In this document: positions 1 to 11,173 of the stretch, in pieces
Position numbering within the stretch: the stretch's first letter is position 1
Layout of the letters: the number at the start of each line of letters is the position of its first letter
Source: Hygrophila difformis
Taxonomy: Eukaryota > Streptophyta > Magnoliopsida > Lamiales > Acanthaceae
Reading direction: 5' to 3'
DNA length: 64,000 nucleotides
Assembly (NCBI GenBank): GCA_030278955.1
Contig: JAOANR010000003.1
Coordinates: 22,033,050-22,097,049 of the forward strand
Translations under genes and position numbers: made by a program
Notes under the pieces: generated by a model
The model's input: the letters and a program-made list of their open reading frames with translations, nothing else
Told to the model about the DNA's origin: nothing
The model's database searches: none

Positions 1-2
1 CA

Positions 3-287
3 CCGCCTCTTATCGCTGTCGTGAAAAACGAATTGTACGCCGCTGATTACGCGGACATGGTGGTGAGAAAACTGGACAAGGCGAGCAAGGAATGGATCAC
101 TCTTGGGCCACTGCCAGAACGGGCCGATTCGATGTTTGGTTGGGGTTTGGCATTCAGAGGATGTGGAGATCGGCTTGTGGTGATTGCGGGCCCTAGAACT
201 GCAGCTGGGAGTGGTTTTGTCGAAGTGAATTCATGGGTTCCGAATGAAAATGGTCCTCCACAATGGGAAGTGCTTGGTCAGAAATAA
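3..287 (+). CDS. F-box/kelch-repeat protein, 3' end only (SKIP11-like)
   Basis: The window opens inside this gene, so only the last 94 codons are present. The reading frame is open from base 3 to a TAA at 285-287. The residues resemble the C-terminus of the plant SKIP11 / At1g74510 / At2g02870 group: a final kelch strand (ELYAADYADMVVRKLDK), then LPERADSMFGWGLAFRGCGD and the end motif NSWVPNENGPPQWEVL. Family members pair an N-terminal F-box with kelch repeats and act as substrate receptors in SCF ubiquitin ligases; the F-box itself lies outside the window. No ATG is needed here because the frame continues from upstream. Family assignment is by remembered motif, so the exact paralogue is unsure. 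Confidence 0.85.
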   Translation, partial: PPLIAVVKNELYAADYADMVVRKLDKASKEWITLGPLPERADSMFGWGLAFRGCGDRLVVIAGPRTAAGSGFVEVNSWVPNENGPPQWEVLGQK

Positions 288-451
288 TGTGGGAACTTTG
301 TCTACAACTGCGCCATTATGGGATGCTAGACTGATCATTTTTACTGTCTTATGTCTGTGTTGAATTAGGGTTTCAGACTTGGGAATATATTTGGACGCTT
401 TGTTATCTTATTTATAATAATAATAAAGATTATAATAATATTATATGGTTT
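288..451 (+). other. 3' UTR / flank of the F-box gene
   Basis: AT-rich sequence directly after the stop codon. AATAATAATAAAG near 413-430 is the best candidate polyadenylation region. No further coding potential is seen before the duplicated segment starts at about 452. Confidence 0.5.
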
Positions 452-1345
452 GTTTTGGTTTACTTCCAATATTTTTCTTCATTGGAATGGTGGAGCAAAT
501 TTTAATTATAAAGTGAATTTAGAGTATTGTATCAATTATTTAAATATATAGTATACGGGTATTATAAAGTTTTATTTATATAATAATTTTCCAGCATTAC
601 TTGGATTATTAAGCAATTGATGATATATATTCGTTTTAGATATGATTATCTATATATAGATAGATATAGTAAAGAAAATATGTAAATTACGATAATAATA
701 TTTGAGAATTAATTACAAGTAAAATTATATAAGTATGTTCTTAAATTTATTAAAATTAATTTAAAATACATTACAAGTAAATCCGACCCGGACTATGGTG
801 GTCGACAATTGGGGTCGGTAATTAGCTTTTATCTTGTAGTGAATGTCAACCTTTTATAATTTTTTCTTGTACGCAATTTAAATTATTAACCGTTAAAAAA
901 TATATATTGACATGTATATCGGAATTCGGAAGGCAACTTAACAAAAACTTCGAGACGAATGAAGTAATAAATTAGTAGTAGTACATTAAAATATAAAAAT
1001 ATAAAATAAAAGAAAAATATTAAAGAAGTTTATCAATTTGTTTTTTTTGAGGGGAACAAATTATCTCATTCAAACATAATTGAGTCCAGCTCACTTTACA
1101 AGTACACGGCAAGCATTACATTGGCCACCAGGGATTGCCAAACCATTTCATCGCAACACTACCACCCGAAAGGCACATCACACACATACAGCACCAGCAA
1201 ATAAAGCGGCACGACAACGCACACACATACAAGTTTATCAATTTGTAAATTGAATAATGACTAATGATTAGAAATATATAATTATTATAATTCATTCTTC
1301 CATGCCTCTCTCTAAATGCACGAAAAATGTGATAGGAGGTGTTTA
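452..1345. repeat. Local duplicated segment, copy 1 (retroposon-interrupted)
   Basis: From TACTTCCAATA to the block around GCCTCTCTCTAAATGCA this sequence matches 5681-6340 almost base for base in many runs. Copy 1 carries 189 extra bases (1042-1230) plus a 16-bp duplication that copy 2 lacks. The two copies flank the LTR element at 1955-5437. No coding potential is evident. Further related blocks occur at 34.8 and 48.0-49.1 kb, so this is a low-copy local or dispersed repeat, perhaps part of a larger old element. Confidence 0.8.
1042..1230 (-). mobile_element. Short 3'-end retroposon (LINE/SINE tail) with 16-bp TSD
   Basis: The insertion starts on the plus strand with a run of T (the poly(A) tail of a minus-strand element) followed by GAGGGGAACAAATTATC. 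It is flanked by perfect 16-bp repeats AAGTTTATCAATTTGT at 1026-1041 and 1231-1246. The paralogous segment has a single uninterrupted copy at 6230-6245, an empty site. A poly(A) tail plus a 16-bp TSD is the signature of target-primed reverse transcription. No A/B box is obvious, so a 5'-truncated LINE end is more likely than a tRNA-derived SINE. No ORF. Confidence 0.85.
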
Positions 1346-1949
1346 TGGGTGTCTATTTAACTCACCCACAATTAATTTAACTTTCCTCTTTTAAATAATA
1401 TTGACTCAATCATAAATAAGGGATAAAGTACACCTAGATTTTATCAAGTATGTCAAGTAAGAAATCAAATGCACCTCAATATATTTTATATTGATGAACA
1501 CTAGAGGGAATAAGACCTGGTTTATTGATCATGTTCCATGACATTCAATCTTATGGTTGAGGGTTTGATATTCATCCGGTCTCTTATCTCTTCCTTTTAT
1601 TCCATTTGTAATTTATGTGGATTGGGCTCCCACACACATTTGTCAACACATGAATGTCAATATTTTTTTTTAAAAAAAACATTATATTATAATTATAAAC
1701 CTATACTATGCCATGATTTAAATATAAATATATATCTATTCCCTTGATTAATATTTAATTGTTTTTCAATAAATATTTAATAAAAAAATTACTCCATTTA
1801 ATACAGAAATTTTCCATAGCAAATTTCATTACAATGGCCAATTTTGGCCAGGTAGTTGCGGTAGAAAACATCAGTCACAATTTGCGACTAAAATTTTTCA
1901 GTCGGAAAATTCATCACTAAACCTTCATTTTCATGTATTAAGGTGCAAC
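1346..1949. other. Unassigned AT-rich spacer
   Basis: No gene, RNA or clear repeat was recognised. It contains scattered short ORFs with no family signature (for example 1538-1747, which reads through oligo-T) and oligo-A/T runs near 1665-1680. Confidence 0.4.
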
Positions 1950-1954
1950 ATTAT

Positions 1955-2903
1955 TGTTAAGTCTTTGAATCCTGTGTTGTGAAGATGATCAACGTTGTTC
2001 TGTAGTTGTGACGATGACTCATGAACAACGCAATCTAGTAGTGAAGAAAGGACAAAAAGGGATGCTGACGTGGCAAAGTTTGTAGAGAAAATTTGAATTT
2101 TCGTGCAGATGTTCGTTGTCCCTCTGATGTTGAAATAACTCTCCAACAACGAGTACTCTGCACAGCTGGAAAAGTACATAAGGACAGTGACGTGACCACT
2201 TCCTCCCAGCAGGATTTTAGGGTTTTAAATGAGCCTTGTACTCCTATAAATACTTGTTTTCGACTCTTCCTCATTACCACCAATATTTAGCCACTCCAAA
2301 GAAGAGGAAGCAAAGCATTTCTAAGGTCATTTCACTGCCATGGATTGCTGAGGAAGCTGAAGCCACTCGTTGTTTGCAGAAGACAGGAACAACCATCTGG
2401 GTACATCTCTTGTTGACTGTCTGTTGCCATTATTTATGGGGTTTTGGTTTGCGTTTAGACTTCTCTTGATATATCTCTTGTAAACATAAACGTGGGCTTA
2501 GATTGGGTGTTGTATCACCAATGTGCTTGATTAGATCTAAGTAGCTAGATATCTCAAACACCATTCTAACATCTGCTAGTGAATTAGTTTTGCAATTGGG
2601 TAGATATTTGTGAAGCTCCCATTTGTTTCCTTAGTCCATTGGAGGGATAAGGAAGTTCACCGGAATGTAAGGGTGTGTAGAATGGGTTGATGTTGCATTC
2701 GACATGTTTTGAGGTGATCTAGTGAAATCCTGGCTTGGTGCCCCCAGATGTAAATCGGTGAATCGAACTGGGCGAACAATTTTCTGGTGTTCTTATTTTA
2801 TCCCGCACTCTGTTTTGTGTCTGCCTCTGGTTGTTGTCTGCAGGTTGTTGAGACTACGCTCAACAACGCATACAGGGTTTTATATACTAGTTTGGGCCTA
2901 TCA
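1955..2903 (+). repeat. 5' LTR of the copia-type element
   Basis: 949 bp, TGTTAAGTC... to ...GGGCCTATCA. It matches 4396-5437 over most of its length but is about 93 bp shorter. The difference lies near the 3' end, where the right LTR has extra sequence between an ..AACAACG-like block and the TTTGGG end. A TATA-like CTCCTATAAATAC lies near 2240-2252, a plausible LTR promoter. Confidence 0.85.
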
Positions 2904-2951
2904 ATTGGTATCAGAGCCTACACTCTAACATAGCTGAGTGAGATCCGGAAG

Positions 2952-3392
2952 ATGGGCAAGAAAGGAAGGCTTCAAAATCGTAATCCTCATAAAGTTACTC
3001 TAAGCAGTGGTGGCGATGTTGAGACAATTGAAGAACAACGTAGCAAATGTAGAGATTTTGCGGATGCATTATCAAGAAATGGAATAGATCTTGAAAAGCT
3101 TTTTGTTGCATATGATAAGCTCACTGAAAAACACAGAGCAGATGTAAAGGAGAAGAAAAAGTTGTTGGAACAACTTGCTCACATCAGGATTTCCTATGAT
3201 CAAGTATTAAAAGATAAAGATGTACTTGAAAAGGAGAATCAGTCATACAAGGATCTTATTGAAGATTTGATGAAAGATTTTTTTCTATTTTTTTACCAAC
3301 TTTTCTACCATTTTAGCATCTTTCTCAGATTCTATTCTTTCCTGAATTACAAATATTCTTTACACATTTCCAGCATTTTCTATGGAAATTAG
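2952..3392 (+). CDS. Short gag-like coiled-coil ORF of the copia-type element
   Basis: This ORF begins 48 bases after the left LTR, just past the tRNA-Met primer site, which is where gag normally starts. The first 110 or so residues are charged and heptad-like (KLFVAYDKLTEKHRADVKEK and KEKKKLLEQLAHIRISYDQV), consistent with a coiled coil as in many copia gag proteins. After about residue 112 the frame runs into an F/Y-rich low-complexity tail that looks non-coding, so the protein is probably truncated. No zinc knuckle is seen. It may form particles or be a degenerate gag; function is inferred from position. Confidence 0.6.
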   Translation: MGKKGRLQNRNPHKVTLSSGGDVETIEEQRSKCRDFADALSRNGIDLEKLFVAYDKLTEKHRADVKEKKKLLEQLAHIRISYDQVLKDKDVLEKENQSYKDLIEDLMKDFFLFFYQLFYHFSIFLRFYSFLNYKYSLHISSIFYGN

Positions 3393-4395
3393 ATCAGATT
3401 TAAGCTATCTTGGACACAAATTTGGACTTGTATGAATGACTGTCATCAAACATGAGAGTTAGTTAACTGACAAGATTATCCCAAACAAAGATCTATGTAA
3501 CAAAAAATGGAAGTTTAATTACGTTTCATCTGAATCTTGTCCAATCTTTATTCTTTTCTTCATGTCCCTTCTGTCATAATTTAAATCTGCTTTCTAGATT
3601 AATGGTAGATAGTGTAGCATAATTTTTATCGCTTCCTTAGAATAAATTTAATTTCTTTCTTAGATTAAATTTGATCGCTTTTGTAGAATAAATTTATCTG
3701 CTTTCTAGAATAATTTTATGTGCTTTGTAGAATAATTTTATTTGTTTTCATAGCTTAGTTTAAATTATGTCAAGAATAGATTTCAAACACCAAACTGATT
3801 TGAGTAATACGAGTGGAAAATCTTATAAAACGATGTGGGACCTGCTTCTATCGCACATCGTCCAGTGAACGATCCAGTCTTACTATAAATTACTGCAATT
3901 TTTGACAACGTGCACTTTCAGGCCACAGTTTCTTAACACGAGTGATAAAAACGTGACAACATACAAATATATCCCTAATTCCAACTCCATCCTCATAAAG
4001 TGGTTTCATTAAATAAATCAAACCGGGATTATCTTCTTTTCAAAAATACTCGTGTGCGAAATTGTCAAAAGTTTCACTGATGTTCTTACCACAGAGAAAC
4101 AACCTGAAAAGATATGGCATAATGCAAGGGGGAGTATAATAATGAGTTTGATTTAATTGGAAGTTTTGCTTGGATATTGTTAATAATTGAGAAGCTGGTG
4201 CCTCAAAGAAAGGGGGAGAAATATTGATGCATATTTTTGCTGATTTTCTGTTGTCCAAACTGCAGTGGAACAATAAGAAAAATGCAAAGATGTTTGTTAA
4301 ATGATCATACCAAAAAGGGGAAGAATATGATATGATTTTATTGTTTATGAGTATCGTGAATGGTTTTGGTTGATCATATCCATAAAGGGGGAGAT
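3393..4395 (+). other. Non-coding interior of the copia-type element
   Basis: About 1 kb without a long ORF, containing repeated motifs of the type CTTTCTAGAATAAATTT (3600-3745). It ends in the polypurine tract AAAGGGGGAGAT. No pol domain was recognised in any frame. Confidence 0.6.
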
Positions 4396-5437
4396 TGTTA
4401 AGTCCTTGAGTCCTGTGTTGTGAAGATGATCAATGTTGTTCGGTAGTTGTGACGATGACTCATGAACAACGCAATTAGTAGTGGAGAAAGGACAAAAAGG
4501 GATGCTGGTGTGGCAAAGTTTGTAGAGAAGATTTGAGTTTTTTTTGAAGATGTTCGTTGTCCCTCTGATGTTGAACAACTCTCCAACAACGAGTATTCTG
4601 CACAGCTGAAAAAGTACAAAAGGACAGTGACGTGACCACTTCCTCCCAGCAGTCTTTTAGGGTTTTAAATGAGCTTTGTACTCCTATAAACACTTGTTTT
4701 CGACTCTTCCTCATTACCACCAATATTTAGCCACTCCAAAGAAGAGGAAGCAGAGCATTTATAAGGTCATTTCACTGCCATGAATTGCTGAGGAAGCTGA
4801 AGCTACATAACCCCCAAATCTGTTGTTTGCAGACGACAGGAACAACCATCTGCTACTGGGTACATCTCTTGCTGACTATCTGATGCCATTACTTTTGGGG
4901 TTTTGGTTTGTGTTTAGACTTCTCTTGATATATCTCTTGTAAACACAAACATGGGCTTAGATTGAGTGTTGTATCACCAATGTGCTTGATTAGATCTAAG
5001 TAGCTAGATATCTCAAACACCATTCTAACATCTGCTAGTGAATTGGTTTTGCAATTGGGTAAATATTTGTGAAGCTCCCATTTGTTTCCTTAGTCCATTG
5101 GAGGGATAAGGAAGTTCACCCGAATGTAAGGGTGTGTAGAATGGGTTGATGTTGCATTCGACATGTTTGGAGGTGATCTAGTGAAATCCTGGCTTGGTGC
5201 CCCCAGATGTAAATCGGTGGATCGAACTGCGTGAACAATTTTATGGTGTTCTCTGTTTTATTTTCGCACTCTGTTATGTTCATAGCTTCTGGTTCTTCAT
5301 TGGTTGTTGACTGGTTGTTTGGATAACGCTCCGACAACGTTTCCGTATTAATTTGTTATCTTGACAACTGGGAAACTACATACTCTGTATTGGTATTGGT
5401 TTCTTGCTCGTCTTAGCTGCTTTTTGGGGACCTGTCA
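4396..5437 (+). repeat. 3' LTR of the copia-type element
   Basis: 1042 bp, beginning TGTTAAGTCC and ending ACCTGTCA, followed by the ATTAT target duplication. Base substitutions against the left LTR are spread throughout, so the insertion is not recent. Confidence 0.85.
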
Positions 5438-5670
5438 ATTATTAATCGCTTAATTAGTGATAATTAAAAATCAAAGGGGTATAATTATTCTTTATTTGAT
5501 TATGTTGGTAATCTCATTCTTTAGATGAGGATAGTAGTATAATTAGATAACTCATCAAGAATTCGTATTCTCATCGAGGAATTTCCTTGATCTTGGTGAT
5601 TCTCCACACAAAGTAAAATTTTAATAAAAATTAATATCATTCATTTCAAAAGAAAAGTGTTAAACTCAGC

Positions 5671-6431
5671 CAAATATTTTACTTCCAATATATTTTTTCA
5701 TCGGAATGGTGGAGCATATTTTAATTATAAAGTGAATTTAGAGTATTGTATCAATTATTTAAATATATACGGGTAATTTTAAAGTTTGATTTATATAATA
5801 ATTTTCCAGCATTACTTGAATCATTAAGCAATTGATGATATTCGTTTTATATATGATTATCTATGTATAGATATATATAATAGCGAAAACATGCAAATTA
5901 TGATAATAATATTTGAGAATTAATTAAAAGTAAAATTATATAAGTGCGTTCTTAAATTTATTAAATTATTTTAAAACACATTACAAGTAAATCCAACCCT
6001 GACTATGGTGGTCGGCAATTGGGATCGAAAATTAGTTTTTTGTTGTAGTGAATGTCAACCTTTTTATAATTTTTCCTTGTACGTAATTTAAATTATTAAC
6101 CATTAAAAAATATGTATCGGCATGTATATATATCGGAAGGCATCTTAATAAAAACGTCAGAACGAATGAAGTAATAAATTAGCAGTATATAAAAATATGT
6201 AAAATTAAAATAAAAGAAAAGTATTAAAGAAGTTTATCAATTTGTAAATTGAATAATGACTAATGATTAGAAATATATTATTATTATTATTGTCCATTCT
6301 TTCATGCCTCTCTCTAAATGCATGGAAAATGAGGTGGAAGGTGTTTATGGGGATCAGCCCTTTATCTCTCAATTTTGCTGACTCGGGGACTCCATATCCT
6401 CGAAAGAGTTCCTGTACTAGAACACATTTTT
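5671..6431. repeat. Local duplicated segment, copy 2 (contains the empty retroposon site)
   Basis: Matches 452-1345 but lacks the 189-bp retroposon; the uninterrupted target AAGTTTATCAATTTGT is at 6230-6245. Copy 2 continues into ATGGGGATCAGCCC and GCTGACTC, which recurs at about 47996-48030. The segment resumes at 7258-7496 after the MITE at 6432-7257. Confidence 0.75.
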
Positions 6432-7257
6432 CCAGTATATACTGGGGTAAATTATGACCAATAGATAGGAAAATATATCAAGGATTGAGATTTATAGTGG
6501 GGTAATTATGTCTTTATACATCTATTAATTTTAGAAATATAAAATTGGATGAGGGTAATGATGTGTATCTTTTTTCTTTCTTTTTAAAATTGGTAATCAA
6601 GAATTTGAAGGTAATGGTGAATTTCATTTTATTTTCTTTTTAAAACTGGTAAGCATGATTTTGAGCATAAAAGAATATTTACAACTTTGACATTTTGTTT
6701 AGAATAATCAAACATTTTGTTTTGATTCTGGGGAATTTGTGTATCATAATGTATCACTATTTGTCTAACAGAATGTCTCAACCTCAAAGACAGAATGTTT
6801 GATTCTTTAAAACAGAATGTTAAGACTAACACATAATAAAATATTAGATATTTCAAAACAGAATGTCACTCTACACACACAAAACAGTATGTTAGATAAT
6901 TCAAAACAGAATGTTAAATAATTCAGAACATAATGTCATAAATATTTTTTTAAAAAAAAAGAATAGTATATACAACAAGACAGAATGTTGGATGTTCGAG
7001 AACAGAATGTTAAGTAGTTCATAACATAATGTTATGTAATTCAAAACAGAATGTTACATACTTGTACGCAGAATGTTAAGTAGTTCAGAACAGAATGTTA
7101 TCGAAGTAATCATGACCTGTAAAAAACAAAAAGTTAAAAAAAATATATATATAAAATATAATCTTCTGAAATTACATAAAAATCCTTACCATATCTACAC
7201 CGTTGATTTTATATATATAATGATCTAGTGACTCTAATTAATCCCAGTATATACTGG
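6432..7257. mobile_element. ACAGAATG-repeat MITE with palindromic termini
   Basis: Both ends carry the 14-bp palindrome CCAGTATATACTGG (6432-6445 and 7244-7257), extended inward as CTGGGGTAAATTA on the left and, in reverse complement, CTGGGATTAATTA on the right. The interior holds about a dozen copies of ACAGAATGTTA/ACAGAATGTCT (about 6760-7100). No coding capacity. Sequence at 44425-44620 resembles the right end of this element, so a relative lies there. A clean target duplication was not found; AGAACACATTT / AGAACCATTT flank it at unequal distance. Superfamily unresolved. Confidence 0.65.
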
Positions 7258-7496
7258 CCGGCACCAGAACCATTTCGCCATATCCTATCCCTTTTTCCTG
7301 TTGTAAATAAATGGGTTTTTTCCTTTCCTGATTTATAAAAACAAAACAAATATTATAGTTACTTCGGGACGTTATTCATTTTATTCTTATCCATGGAAGC
7401 ATTAGTCATACCATTATTTCCTATTACAAATAATATAAAAATGTTTCCTTACTGTTTATGTTACCAATCAATATATATATATATATTAAACCATTA

Positions 7497-8284
7497 ATAT
7501 AAAGAAAAAAAAAAGAGAAGAGGATTTATAGAGGTTTCGTTGTTGCTGCTGAGGACATATTTTGCAATTGATGTTCTTATTGATCAGGTTTGGAGAGCAA
7601 GTACGGATCCACTTTTTTCATGACTTAGGACGCTGCTGCTCTGTTAGGAGGAAGCTAAGTTTGGCCATGCGGGTGGCTGCAGAGAGCGCTGATTATGGGG
7701 ATCCGGAAGCTGTTAATATTTGACCATGTTGGAGGTTGCAGATCTTTATTGGTGCTGCTAGGAGCTGCAAAGTAGTTGAGTCACTCAAGAGTAATAGGAG
7801 GTGGACAGGTTTACTTAGCCCATCAGGTTCTATTTCCCTTAAGCTTGTTTGGAAGTGTGATTATGTTGTCATTTATCACGCGGAAGAGTTATTGTATACT
7901 GGGGAGATTGGAAGTGGACTCTTTGAGGTAGGAATGCTTGACTATAGTGCTGATGATGAGGTTGAAGACGATGGGGATATTGGTAAAGGCATATGGATCT
8001 GTTTTCTGCTTTCATGTTGCGGACGTTGCTGCTCATGGTTTTGAGATCGAGAAGTTGTCATCTCTGCTGAGGGAAGGATAACGTAGTTGTTTATGCTGCA
8101 AGCTTCTGGTTTTGGAGGCTTCAGTTTTCTTGAAAGTTGTTTTCCTTTGTCGCTATTATTGAGTCCTGTTGAGTTCTTGGCCATTTCGAAATACTTATTC
8201 TTCAGACTATGAGCTTCGTGGGATGTACCAAAACTTTTCGGTTCTGAATGGAATATGATGCCGATTTTCTTTTCCTCAAAAAAA
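7497..8284 (+). mobile_element. 5'-truncated LINE-like retroposon
   Basis: A 788-bp block flanked by AAACCATTA (7488-7496 and 8285-8293). It ends in an oligo-A tail after TTTTCCTCAAAAAAA, the usual end of plant L1-type LINEs. Base composition is distinctly less AT-rich than the surroundings. The internal ORF 7736-8044 shows no family signature and is probably UTR or decayed sequence. Orientation plus, from the A tail. Confidence 0.6.
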
Positions 8285-8329
8285 AAACCATTAGTGAACA
8301 AACTATCCTACAATTAATGTGGTTGTCTC

Positions 8330-8880
8330 TATTTTAAATTTTTAATTTTTACAAATTTTGCATTTTTTAATTTATAATTTATTAAATTAGATTTTTGCAT
8401 TTATTTATTCATTATAGATTTTTAAATTTTGAAATATATGAAATTTTCAATTTATATGAAATTTCCCTTTAAAAAGATTTGAAAGATTTTAAATTTGAAA
8501 TTTTACATTTTTATGTTTCCTTTTAAAAAGATTTGAAGGATTTGAAATTTGAAATTTTGCAATTTTTTATTTATCTTTATTATTTTGAATTTTTAATTTA
8601 CTAATTTAAGATATTCGTATTTATTTATTTATTTGTTTATTATATATTTTCAGTTTTTGAAATATATGAAATTTCCAATTTATATAGAATTCCTACAATG
8701 TTCACTTTTAAAAAGATTTGAAATTTGAAATTTTGCATTTTTTATTTTATCTACTTTAGATTTTGTTATTTTTAGATTTTATTATTTTGTATTTTATTGC
8801 CGCATTTATTATTTATTTATAGATTTTCAATTTTTAAACTACAGGATTATTATGACATAAATAGGCATTTTCAATTTTTG
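8330..8880. repeat. Degenerate AT-rich direct repeat
   Basis: Repeated words such as TTTAAAAAGATTTGAA, GAAATTTGAAATTTTGCA and GAAATATATGAAATTT recur two or three times across about 550 bp. This suggests an old tandem duplication with a unit of roughly 200-250 bp. No coding potential. Confidence 0.55.
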
Positions 8881-9422
8881 CACCATAGGATTTTTATGAC
8901 GAGTCTGCATTGGTAACTAAGAATTATGTTGTGTTATGTTTCAATATGGTGATCATATTATAATGCTGGTAATTTTTTATAGGTTTGGTCTCAATTTTGG
9001 TTATATCTTTTTTAAATCGAACCCAAAACCTTAGGCTGATTGGTCTTCAATGGGAATTTACACATTGGTGTAACGAAGCAGTACCAATGCACTGAGCAAC
9101 TCATTTTAGCAATTGGCATCGAGATATGGTTTGACACATTGTTATTAATTGGTTTTTTTAACTCGAAATGCCTAAAAAGAAAAGTGGGACATAAGTAATG
9201 GGATAGTATGAATATCATTTATTTTAAGTACATAAAAAATAAAAAATGAAAAAAACAATTAAATAGTCCATGAGAATGATGTGATTTCCATTTTTGGACC
9301 ATAATGAGGCGATTTGAACAAGATGCGGCCCGATTTGGGCGTTTTTCTGGATCCAACAGCCTTGTAGTGGCCTCAAACTCAAAAAATAATGGCTAAAATA
9401 TGAAAATTAATCATTCTAATGG
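8881..9422. other. Unassigned spacer
   Basis: No recognised gene. The short ORF on the minus strand at 9012-9218 has no family signature. Ends at the 9-bp duplication bordering the outer MULE. Confidence 0.4.
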
Positions 9423-9769
9423 CCTAAAAATGGGAACGGTTATGGTACTACCAATGTGAATGGTAGTACATCAAGACAAATCATCTCAACCATACAAAAA
9501 TATCCAATGGGGTCCGGTTATGGTGCGATTGAACAAATCCGCAGCACATCAAGGCGAAAATCTTGATCGTCCAATTAAAATCCAAGGGTTGTAAATGCAA
9601 AAGGGTAAAGTTGTCCAATTAAAATATGGAACGGTTTTATTAATTACGAAATTAATGGATTAGTACGTATCTTTAACGGATTTACTGCATATCTTAAACG
9701 GATTTGTATCCTAAAATATCTTACAACAGAAAAAATCACTAAAAATCACTAAAACATGTTACACAAATT

Positions 9770-10910
9770 ATTTTCTTTTCAGCGATACATCACTATGCTG
9801 CATTTCATCGAGAGTGTACCATTATTTTCAGCGATACAACATTATTCTTTTCAGCGATGGAATGTCCTTCATTTCAGCGAGAATGCCCCATTATTTGGGA
9901 GATGTGCAACTATTTTCGTCGAGATACTAATACACTTTGCAGAGATATTATCTTTTCAGCGATGCAGAATGCAGGATGCATCATATGTTTTTATTTTTAA
10001 CGAAATTATTAATTCCTAATTACAACATATTACTGACACAAATTATATTAATTTGTATCATTATTTTAAGCAATACAACGTTATTCTTTTCAGCGATGAA
10101 ATGTGCTTCATTTCAGCGAACCCGTTCCATTATTTTCAGCGATGACTTGTGAAAATAATGGTACACTCTCGATGAAGTGCAATTGTTTTCGTCGAGATAC
10201 TAATACACTTTGCAGAGATATTATATCTTTTCAGCGATGTATACGTACTCTTTTCAGCGATGAATGATATACTCTTTAAGCGAGTTCACTATGTACTTTT
10301 CAGCGATATATCATATGTTTTTATTTTTAACGAAATCATTAATTCCTAATTACAACATATTACTGACACAAATTATATTAATTTGTATCATTATTTTCAG
10401 CGATACAACGTTATTGTTTTCAGCGATGAGATGTGATTCATTTAAGCGAGAGTATACCATTATTTTCAGCGATGACTTGTGAAAATACTAATACACTTTG
10501 CAGAGATGTTATATCTTTTCAGCGATGAATACGTAGTCTTTTCAGCGATGAATAACCAACTATTTAAGCGAGTTCACGATGTACTTTTCAGCGATACATC
10601 ATATGTTTTTATTTTTAACGAAATTATTAATTCCTAATTAAAACATATTACTGACACAAATTATATTAATTTGTATCATTATTTTCAGCGATACAACGTC
10701 ATTCTTTTCAGCGATGGAATGTGGTTCATTTCAGCGACAGTGTAGCATTATTTTCAGCGATGACTTGAAAATAATGCTACACTCTCGATGAAGTACAACT
10801 GTATTCTTCAAGATACTAATACACTTTGCAGATATGTTATAACTTTTCAGCGATGAAAATCTATTCCTTTAAGCGAGGTCACTCTATACTTTTCAGCGAT
10901 ACATCATAAA
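9770..10910. repeat. Left-arm tandem repeats carrying TTCAGCGA
   Basis: Roughly 300-bp units repeat three times (about 9955-10240, 10300-10560, 10590-10850), sharing ATCATATGTTTTTATTTTTA and AATTCCTAATTACAACATA. I counted about 23 copies of TTCAGCGA, all on the plus strand. Some units end in hairpins around GCGATGACTT (about 10126-10162 and 10738-10781), the latter with a 17-bp perfect stem. The array lies between the left terminus and the end of the last gene, where subterminal transposase-binding repeats are expected. Binding is inferred, not shown. Confidence 0.85.
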
Positions 10911-11173
10911 ACCATAATCACTGAAACAATTCATAAATCATTTCATTCAATAACATTTCATTCCAAGCAAAAAATTTCATTCAATAACATCCAACACTAA
11001 AACCATTCAAGTCATAAAACCATTCAATCAGTTCGAAACATTCAACACAACCATTCAAAGTCTCAAAACATCACAAAAACCATTCAAAAAGTCAGTAAAA
11101 CAAGTCACAAAACCACCATTCAAAGTTATAAACACATCACCAAATCAGTTTTAAAAAAACCATTCGAAACATA

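Larger units (their letters stand above)
1955..5437 (+). mobile_element. Non-autonomous copia-type LTR retrotransposon (LARD-like)
   Basis: The element is bounded by 5-bp target duplications ATTAT (1950-1954 and 5438-5442) and starts TGTTAAG and ends ..TCA. A primer binding site matching initiator tRNA-Met (TTGGTATCAGAGCC) lies at about 2905-2918, directly after the left LTR. A polypurine tract (AAAGGGGGAGAT) at about 4384-4395 abuts the right LTR. The internal region is only about 1.5 kb and encodes just a short gag-like ORF. No protease, integrase or reverse transcriptase was found, so it needs enzymes from another element. Confidence 0.88.

Noticed and set aside
7736..8044. 102-residue ORF
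   Set aside because: Sits inside a poly(A)-tailed, TSD-flanked retroposon and matches no domain I know.
9432..9500. 9432 as the left end of the 12-kb MULE
   Set aside because: The perfect 9-bp duplication TATCCAATG and equal-offset terminal match place the 12-kb element's end at 9510; 9432 belongs to the outer element.
9770..10910. CRISPR-like array (regularly repeated short words)
   Set aside because: The octamer is too short, the spacing irregular, and the larger unit is a 300-bp tandem repeat inside a eukaryotic DNA transposon.
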